From Spirochaetia bacterium (GTDB taxonomy: Bacteria; Spirochaetota; UBA4802; UBA5550), in assembly GCA_031289575.1 (NCBI GenBank), contig JAITPE010000164.1, forward strand, positions 1 through 9,319: a stretch of DNA of 9,319 nucleotides. The letters are read 5' to 3'. The first letter of the stretch is position 1. Each line of letters begins with the position of its first letter. Both the position numbers and the translations under genes were made by a program. This document shows, in pieces, positions 1-6,200 of the stretch. Below the pieces are notes generated by a model. It was given only the letters and a program-made list of their open reading frames with translations, searched no databases and was not told where the DNA came from.

Positions 1-381
1 TTCTCGGAAAGCAAACCGTGGCTTCCGGTGAACGAGGACTCAAGGATTGTTAATGTCTACAGGCAGGATGATCATCAGACATCGCTGCTGAACTTTTACA
101 GGCGCGTCATAAACCTGCGAAAGAAAGAGCGTGCGCTTTATCAGGGAGACTGGATTCCGGCAGATACCGGACGCGATATTTTGGCATACTACAGAGAGGA
201 TGGGGATTCGTGCTTTTTTATCGCGCTTAATTTTTCTGGATCAGAAAGGCGCTGCAAGGCAAACAACGCCTCGCATTTTGAAGTAACCGTATCCACCAAC
301 CGCATGCCGAACGCGCGTATGTCAATAAAGGATTTTGTGTTAAATCCATATGAGGTTTTAATAGCCAGGAGAATAAACTGA
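1..381 (+). CDS. GH13 alpha-glucosidase (oligo-1,6-glucosidase type), C-terminal fragment
   Basis: This is the last 126 codons of a gene that begins before the window; the frame is open from base 1 and ends at TGA 379-381. The stretch KPWLPVN followed by NVYRQ and then SLLNFYRRVINLRKKERALYQGDW is the signature of the end of the catalytic barrel in cytosolic GH13 alpha-glucosidases and oligo-1,6-glucosidases, which release glucose from maltodextrin or isomaltose ends. The remaining residues, about 55-126, form the usual C-terminal beta domain (ILAYYRED, then FIALNFSG, ending LNPYEVLIARR). The catalytic residues lie upstream and cannot be checked, so trehalulose or trehalose synthase relatives of the same subfamily are possible. 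It sits 42 bases upstream of queF, with no obvious terminator between them. Confidence 0.85.
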   Translation, partial: FSESKPWLPVNEDSRIVNVYRQDDHQTSLLNFYRRVINLRKKERALYQGDWIPADTGRDILAYYREDGDSCFFIALNFSGSERRCKANNASHFEVTVSTNRMPNARMSIKDFVLNPYEVLIARRIN

Positions 382-423
382 GGCAGGCAAAAAATCCTGT
401 ATCCATAAAATAAGGAGCCGCGT

Positions 424-837
424 ATGCCGCTTGCCGAAGGGAAAACATTTGATTTTGAGGATCACTCCAGCATAAGGAGCGGCTTCCTCGAAACCATTGA
501 GTACAGCGGCAATCCGCAGGTGATTACCTGTGAGACCGGTGAGTTTAGCGCGGTGTGCCCTTTTTCGGGACTTCCCGATATAGCAAAGGTCACGCTTGAG
601 TACATTCCGGCGGACAAAATAATCGAACTTAAATCATTGAAATACTACTATACCTCCTTCCGCAATGTGGGGATATACCAGGAGGCCGCGACCGACCGCA
701 TTTTTAAAGACCTCGAAAAAGCCCTTGAGCCACGTTTTTTGAAAGTCACAACGCTCTACAATATACGCGGCGGAATACTCACAACATGTGTCATGGACAC
801 CAGAAGTGTAAGAGAAAACTCCGCTAAAAATATTTGA
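424..837 (+). CDS. queF: NADPH-dependent 7-cyano-7-deazaguanine reductase (short-form QueF)
   Basis: QueF reduces the nitrile of preQ0 to the aminomethyl group of preQ1 with NADPH, in the cytosol, as a step of queuosine tRNA modification. At 137 residues this is the short, unimodular type like the Bacillus enzyme. The catalytic cysteine is Cys45 in VCPFSGLPD, with the partner aspartate at Asp52. The family signature appears as [20 protein letters not shown] at 68-87, where Glu87 is the substrate-binding glutamate, and the conserved RGGI follows near residue 115. The ATG at 424 has a strong ribosome binding site, AAGGAG at 411-416. No other queuosine gene is visible nearby. The 42-base gap upstream is too short, and lacks the C-rich pattern, to hold a preQ1 riboswitch. 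Confidence 0.95.
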   Translation: MPLAEGKTFDFEDHSSIRSGFLETIEYSGNPQVITCETGEFSAVCPFSGLPDIAKVTLEYIPADKIIELKSLKYYYTSFRNVGIYQEAATDRIFKDLEKALEPRFLKVTTLYNIRGGILTTCVMDTRSVRENSAKNI

Positions 838-861
838 CAGCTTACCCATGATTACTATTCA
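834..861 (+). promoter_or_regulatory. Possible sigma-70-type promoter for the lipoprotein/ATPase pair
   Basis: A perfect -35 hexamer TTGACA lies at 834-839, overlapping the queF stop codon. With a 16-base spacer it is followed by a weak -10, TATTCA at 856-861. Transcription would start near 868, giving a leader of roughly 28 bases before the GTG at 896. The -35 is seen directly; its use as a promoter is inference because the -10 matches only half of the consensus. Confidence 0.35.
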
Positions 862-895
862 TGCCTTATATTTGCTTTATGAGGTCATTCAACCC

Positions 896-1504
896 GTGAA
901 AAAAATCCGCTTACATCTCATATATCTGCTGCTCACGGCCTTTGCATGCTCCTCAGACTCTTTAAAAGAGCGGCCGCCTTTCAGCCATTTTACGGTATCC
1001 TTTGAGCAGGACGGCCTAAAAATACAGCCCGACGGAATAACCGTTCATCTTGAAAAAAGACCCTTTTCTATTGTTGTATCATTTGACGTCCCGGGCGGCG
1101 TTTTTGTAAACGCCTCGCTCTCCCCCGCGACCATGGAAAAAACAACCGAAGGTATTCCGGCCCGGCAGATAGAGGCATTTTCGCAAAGCGCCATAGACGA
1201 AGAGCTATTCAACAGTAACGAAAGAATAGTTATCTCGGACAACAGGGCCGGGTTTTGGCGCTATGCCGGTGAAAATGAAAATGACTTCAACAGTTCACTG
1301 CCCCAAAACGGAGTAATTGAATGCAGAAGAACAGTATCAGCGATTTCATACGCGGAATCCATGAACGAAACAATCCCTGTGGCAAAACTTCCCGGCGAGA
1401 ACATCTATCTCTCCTTCATGAAATTTGACTGGAGCAGCGATTACTCAAACAGAATAGAAAAAAAACGTGACTGCATAGTCATACGTTTTTTAAACAGCAA
1501 ATAA
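896..1504 (+). CDS. Predicted lipoprotein of unknown family
   Basis: I do not recognise the family. The frame is open from an ATG at 848, but that start has no ribosome binding site and would put a non-signal extension before the signal peptide. The GTG at 896 is preferred: it has GAGGT at 881-885 and gives a classic lipoprotein leader, with VKK, a hydrophobic core, and a plausible lipobox ending FAC with Cys18, then SSDS. That leaves a mature protein of about 185 residues with no further membrane segment. The rest looks beta-rich (alternating hydrophobic strands such as FSIVVSFDV and ENIYLSFMKFDW) and contains many aromatic and Glu residues. It would be anchored to a membrane facing the periplasm. 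The stop is 10 bases before the ATPase start, so the two are probably co-transcribed. Confidence is high that it is a gene and moderate that it is lipidated. Confidence 0.75.
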   Translation: MKKIRLHLIYLLLTAFACSSDSLKERPPFSHFTVSFEQDGLKIQPDGITVHLEKRPFSIVVSFDVPGGVFVNASLSPATMEKTTEGIPARQIEAFSQSAIDEELFNSNERIVISDNRAGFWRYAGENENDFNSSLPQNGVIECRRTVSAISYAESMNETIPVAKLPGENIYLSFMKFDWSSDYSNRIEKKRDCIVIRFLNSK

Positions 1505-1514
1505 GGAACGAGAG

Positions 1515-2765
1515 ATGCCCGAGGAAACCGAAGAAATCCTGATCCCCTACGATAACATGAAAGAACAGCTCATGAAAGAGATATCCTCTTTCGCCGATGC
1601 AACAGGGCTGAGCATTCCCATGCCAGAGATCTCCTATGAAAAAGGGGCAACTCAAATAACCTTTGACACCGCCCCGCTCACAGACTCGCTTCTTTTTAAC
1701 TGCGTCCGTGTAATAAAAAAATACATCGAAAACGTGCGCATAATAACATTTGACGATGGGCACTACAGTCTCCAGGCGCTGGGACGCAACATTTTCAAGA
1801 CCGATTCCATTCTTGACAGCATAAAATTCTCTTTTTTCTCTCTCAACTATCCCAAATGCATCATTTCCAAAAAAGGCCTGCTCACTCAGGATGAACTCAA
1901 CGCGGCCGCGGACATCTTCAAGACATTCTTTGCCGAGCCCAAGGAAGACCCGGAGCTGCGCCTTAAAAGGCTGGGGGCCGCCGTCATGGGCAGCTCGGGA
2001 ATAGGCTGGGACTACATAGCGGGCTACGAAGAGGTAAAGCGCACAATCAGGGAATCCATCATAATGCCGCTGCAGAATCCCGCCGTTTACGACAAGATCG
2101 CGGGATTAACCAGAAGAGTGTTCGAACCCAACAGGCCCCGCGCCATACTCTTTGAAGGGCCGCCGGGCGTGGGAAAAACAACGGCTGCGCGCATCATAGC
2201 CGGAGAGGCGGGAACACCGCTGATATATGTTCCGATTGAATCCATAATGTCCAAGTGGTACGGAGAATCATCGCGCAACCTCGCCGAAATTTTTGACATA
2301 AGCGAGGACATGGGCGGAGCCATTCTGTTTCTTGATGAAATAGACTCCTTGGCCGGTTCAAGAGACCAGAACATGTTCGAGGCGACCCGCCGCATACTCT
2401 CCGTGCTCCTGCGCAAATTAGACGGCATCGACGCGGCCGAGAACACCATAACCATAGGCGCGACAAACCGCAAGGACGACTTGGATAACGCACTCATAAG
2501 CCGGTTTGACCAGAGCATATTCTTCCCTCTCCCAAACGCGCAGGAGCGCTCGGCAATCTTCGGCGGGTACGCGATGCATCTTACCGATGAAAACATAAAA
2601 GTCCTGGGAGATCGTTCCGCGGATTTCTCCGGAAGGAATATCAAGGACGCGTGCGAGTTTACCGAGCGCAGGTGGGCGCGGAAACTTATAATAAGCAAGT
2701 CCGAGGCATCGGCCCCGCCCTTTGAGTACTACCAGCGCACTTTGCAGATTTGGAAAAAGCGGTGA
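1515..2765 (+). CDS. AAA-family ATPase (Cdc48/katanin-like AAA module)
   Basis: A 416-residue protein with one AAA module in its second half. Walker A is GPPGVGKT at 215-222, an aromatic pore-loop motif SKWYGE spans 246-251, Walker B is LFLDEID at 271-277, sensor 1 is Asn318 in IGATNRKDDLD, and the arginine finger is Arg330 in SRFD. The C-terminal helical lid includes the sensor-2-like FSGRNIKDACEF at 371-382. All residues needed for ATP hydrolysis are present, and the pore loop suggests threading or remodelling of a protein substrate in the cytosol. Residues 1-160 match nothing I recognise and presumably pick the substrate or partner. There is no membrane segment. The ATG has AAGGA at 1503-1507 upstream. 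The adjacent lipoprotein is the obvious candidate partner, but a cytosolic ATPase and a periplasmic lipoprotein would not meet directly, so the link is only genomic. Confidence 0.9.
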   Translation: MPEETEEILIPYDNMKEQLMKEISSFADATGLSIPMPEISYEKGATQITFDTAPLTDSLLFNCVRVIKKYIENVRIITFDDGHYSLQALGRNIFKTDSILDSIKFSFFSLNYPKCIISKKGLLTQDELNAAADIFKTFFAEPKEDPELRLKRLGAAVMGSSGIGWDYIAGYEEVKRTIRESIIMPLQNPAVYDKIAGLTRRVFEPNRPRAILFEGPPGVGKTTAARIIAGEAGTPLIYVPIESIMSKWYGESSRNLAEIFDISEDMGGAILFLDEIDSLAGSRDQNMFEATRRILSVLLRKLDGIDAAENTITIGATNRKDDLDNALISRFDQSIFFPLPNAQERSAIFGGYAMHLTDENIKVLGDRSADFSGRNIKDACEFTERRWARKLIISKSEASAPPFEYYQRTLQIWKKR

Positions 2766-2766
2766 C

Positions 2767-3066
2767 TCACTTTTGTCCGTTCTTGAGAACCTGCTCCTTT
2801 ATTTGATCCATCATCCGCCCTTTGACGGCGTTTTCCTTTAAATCCTCTATCTTTTTGCGGCCATGCTCAATAATTTCATCGCTGTTTGTGGGCACATCCT
2901 CCCCATTGTACACAAGATAGCCGGCGTACACCCCTACCGCGAGAGCGGCCGTTATGAAAAGCCAAAGAAAACGCTTAATAATAGCAATAATTATCATGAC
3001 GCCGATTAAAATGCAGACAAGCAGCAGAACAGTATTGGAAGTAATTATTGATATGATGTCGGACAT
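2767..3066 (-). CDS. Small membrane protein with two helices and a charged C-terminal tail
   Basis: Unrecognised 99-residue protein. The ATG at 3066 is chosen over an in-frame GTG at 3078 because the GTG lies inside the GTGGAG ribosome binding site that precedes the ATG by six bases. Residues 11-30 form a very hydrophobic helix (VLLLVCILIGVMIIIAII), Lys31-Arg32 make a short turn, and residues 33-53 form a second helix. The pair therefore makes a helical hairpin with both ends on the same side. Residues 60-99 are a highly charged, probably amphipathic helix (DEIIEHGRKKIEDLKENAVKG). The gene converges on the ATPase gene with a single base between stop codons and diverges from the giant glucan gene. 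Its membrane nature is clear; its function is not. Confidence 0.75.
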   Translation of the reverse strand: MSDIISIITSNTVLLLVCILIGVMIIIAIIKRFLWLFITAALAVGVYAGYLVYNGEDVPTNSDEIIEHGRKKIEDLKENAVKGRMMDQIKEQVLKNGQK

Positions 3067-3092
3067 TTTCGTCTCCACAGATATGATGTTTA

Positions 3093-3120
3093 ATCATTTT
3101 TACCCGAAAAAGCCTGTCAA
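3093..3120 (-). promoter_or_regulatory. Possible promoter for the small membrane protein
   Basis: Read on the minus strand, a perfect TTGACA lies at 3120-3115, followed after 16 bases by AATGAT at 3098-3093 (four of six consensus bases). The predicted start near 3086 gives a leader of about 20 bases to the ATG at 3066, including its GTGGAG site. Spacing and position are sensible, but the call rests on two short hexamers. Confidence 0.4.
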
Positions 3121-3162
3121 GCAGGAAAAACAGGTATAAATTTGCGGGTTTAAAAAATATTA

Positions 3163-3202
3163 TTGCTTTATCACAAAAAAACATTTATTTTGGTAGTATA
3201 AT
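3163..3202 (+). promoter_or_regulatory. Candidate promoter elements just before the giant glucan gene
   Basis: TTGCTT at 3163-3168 and TATTTT at 3186-3191 are separated by 17 bases and would start transcription only a few bases before the ATG at 3201, giving an almost leaderless message. That fits the lack of a clear ribosome binding site there. A perfect TATAAT also occurs at 3197-3202, overlapping the start codon, but it has no good -35 and would start transcription inside the gene. The region 3121-3190 is AT-rich. Which element is used cannot be decided from sequence. Confidence 0.35.
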
Positions 3203-6200
3203 GGAAAGGGAAGAGCGCAATAAAGACCGAAGCATAGCCGGCAGCCTATGCCGTTTTAAAATTGAGGATGAAGAGTTTTTTTCCGATACAAACGTAAGCA
3301 TCGCTATAAAAAAAGCCTTCGATGAACACAGGTGCTTCTGCTTTTACCCTGACAGAGAAATAACCGACCGCATAAGAGAAGGAGCGCATCCGAAAGATTT
3401 CGGCTGGCGCTTCGCGGAGATGCTGAACCGGATCCTGCTGGAGGCATCCAAGGGCGGCTCAATCAACGACATAAGGATCTATGACACAAGAACCTCGGCA
3501 AGCATAGTCTTTGCGCTCATGTGCCTTCACCACGCGATGAGTTTGAGAAATTTCAACACGCTGTTCACCCGCAGAATAGTGTTGATACGGGAAAACCCGG
3601 GAGTTCCGACCATACACCATCTCTCGGACGAATCGACGGTTATATCACATATAGGCCAGGGGCCGTACTGGGCGGAAACTCCGTCCATCTATCTTGGACT
3701 CAATATCTTCGCGGCCATAAAGACCGAAACCGACAAGGGCGAATCCGCCATTATGGAGGAACTGTCCAGTTTGCTGATGATTGAAGAGAGGGCAATCGAA
3801 ACCGGTTATGTGCACGAACTCACATATCCCAGCTCCGTGTCATTTCAAATAATGAATCTCCTGAACTCGGTTCTCAAGAACTCCAGATTTGATGAAGGCG
3901 CATCCGGAGAAATACCAGATTCCGGAGCCGTTCCAAAATTTTTGCCCGATACAAGAAACGAACTTCTCACAGAACTCGACGCCAGGTTAGAAACCGAGGT
4001 ACTCAATTTCGATTATGCCCGAAACATAAAGGCTCTCCAAAACATAGAGAACCTCGCGCGAAGCTATAAAAAATACGGCAGCAGGGAATCCCTGCGCGAA
4101 ATCGTGCGCCTTTTAGTAGCCGCCTCGGGGCATGACATTCATGAAATCAGAAACAGGGCGAACATCATACTTGAGAGAGTACTCGCGCCAAAAGAATTTG
4201 ACGCGCCCATAGCCCTGCGTTTCATAAACTCGTCCATCGGCAAAAAGAACAAATTCTCTTTCAAGAACCCGGCATCATCATCCTCCGAAACTCATTGCCT
4301 TCGCATTTACCGCAACGCGTCAAAGGACGAACTGACTCTTGAAAGCGAAATATTGTTCGAAGACATAGAATTGGTTTCAGAGAACGGAAGCTTGGTTTGC
4401 GAATGGACATCCGGCGAATACGGACACTACGATTTTACCGTCATGCGCGGCGCAGGCCAATCGATGGAATGGCTAAAAGAAACCGAATACAGCGGGCGCA
4501 TTAACATTATTCCCGATGTGAGCGGAGAAATCATCCTCGAGATATTCGTAGACATTCATGGACACACAAAGGCCTACTGGCACAAAGAGGACGGGCACCC
4601 CGGCCTTCTCTACAACGAGAACGGAGAGGTCATACGTTTGGGCAATCTGAACGATGTTACCGCTCACTTGGAACACATAAAAAAAACCTATTTCATCTCA
4701 TCCATATATCTTCTGGGAACGCAAAAACGCGGAACAAACAGCGACGACTGGGCTCCGGAAGCTACATCGCCCTCGCCTTTTTCTCCGGTAAGCCTTGTTG
4801 ATATTGAACCGTCTCTGGGCGGAGAGCAGGCGCTGAAAAGCTTCATCGCGAAAGCGCATGAAATGGAGATTAAGGTAATCCTTGATATAGTACCGCACAT
4901 CAACAGAAGAAGCCCTCATATTGACGACAGCCTTGTGGTTATGACCTACAATGATTACGGAACTCTCGTTCAGCGCTCGTCAACCGACGGCCGCTACGGT
5001 TCATGGAACGACGGCAAGCTGCTTAACTACAGAAAGTTTGAAGTTTGGGAATGGCTGATGTGGTCGATAAACACACTCATAGATAAGTTCGACATCGACG
5101 GCATACGCTTCGACTCGGCTCACGCGCTTCCCATAATGATGAAAAAAAACAACTTCCCTTATGAATACAACAAGAAGCGCGGCCATGAAGAAATGCTTGA
5201 AGGCCGCATCATTGTAAACGAAAGGGAATACGGACACTTCATTACAACCGGGTACTACGACTGCGCCTGCCGCGATCAGATTGCCGTTCCCATACATTAC
5301 TATCTCATGCTCGGCATAGAGCGTAAACTAAGGGAAAAGAAAAAATCATTCTTTATAAATATTGCCGAATGCTTCTGGGGGCATGAGCAGTTTCTCACCA
5401 GAACAGGGCTCATACCGTACAACTCATCGCTGTTTAAAATATGCGAAAACATAATACACGGAAAAACAGACGTTCGGGAAATATACCATCTCTATGACAG
5501 CTACTTTCCCTCGGCGCTGCCCGAAGGCACAGAGCTTTTGGGAATTCTGGGCAACCACGACGAACGCCGCGCGCTGAACACCTTCGGCGAGAGAGGACTC
5601 AAGGCGGCTATAGCGCTTACTCTTTTCATGCACAATATAGTCATGGACTATGAGGGCGGCGCAGAAGGCGAAAGCTGGAAGGTTTTTTTAGACAACATAT
5701 ATGTAAACTGGAACCAGTTCGAGTACGCCGCTACAAGAAGCTTCTTTACTTTTTACAGGGAGTCGTACCGCTTTCACAGCAGAAACAAGGGCAAGGGATA
5801 TCTCCTTTGGGCGAACAACAACATGGCGGCCGCCGCCATAAAGTTTACACAAAAAAATATTTGGATAGGCGCGTTCAATTTTGCCGATTCCAACCAGAGC
5901 GTATCAATACAGTTCGACAATCCAATGCTTCCCATTCCGGATGACGCGCATTACCGGTTGAGCGACATCACATACTCCAATTACACAAATAAATGGGCAT
6001 ACTTTACCGGAAAGGAACTCAAGGCATCCCATGTAGACGCGGTTGTATCTTTCACAGAGAGAGTAAAGATATTCAAGATAGAGGAGGTAAGCCTTGAAGA
6101 GAACTACTCGGCCTTTCTCCTTGATTCATTTATACGCCTTGCCGAGCTTTCCGAAACCAAAAACATAGAGTCAAACTTCGCCTTCGCGGAGATGGCAGCC

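Noticed and set aside
382..423. preQ1 riboswitch upstream of queF
   Set aside because: Only 42 bases are available and the required stem, C-rich segment and A-rich tail pattern are not present; the gap mainly holds the ribosome binding site.
848..895. ATG 848 as start of the lipoprotein gene
   Set aside because: No ribosome site, and it would put 16 extra residues before a standard lipoprotein signal that begins properly at GTG 896 behind GAGGT.
2087..2698. Long minus-strand open frame (203 codons) inside the AAA ATPase gene
   Set aside because: It lies entirely opposite the Walker A to lid region of a clearly real gene, its protein has no recognisable pattern, and the frame is an antisense shadow of the ATPase codons.
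3111..3135. Possible terminator hairpin on the minus strand (CCTG/CAGG stem followed by CTTTTT)
   Set aside because: Only four base pairs, and no gene reads into it from upstream on that strand; the overlapping TTGACA is better explained as a promoter element.
2954..3139. Plus-strand open frame antisense to the small membrane protein
   Set aside because: No ribosome site, and the other strand gives a convincing two-helix membrane protein with a good GTGGAG site.
4081..4095. 15-bp odd palindrome (seven-base arms GCAGGGA / TCCCTGC)
   Set aside because: The central base leaves no room for a hairpin loop without losing pairs, and arms of this size are expected by chance in several kilobases.
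5823..5839. 17-bp odd palindrome in the GH13 C-terminal region
   Set aside because: It is made of alanine codons (Met followed by four Ala), so the symmetry is readily explained by GCG/GCC codon choice.
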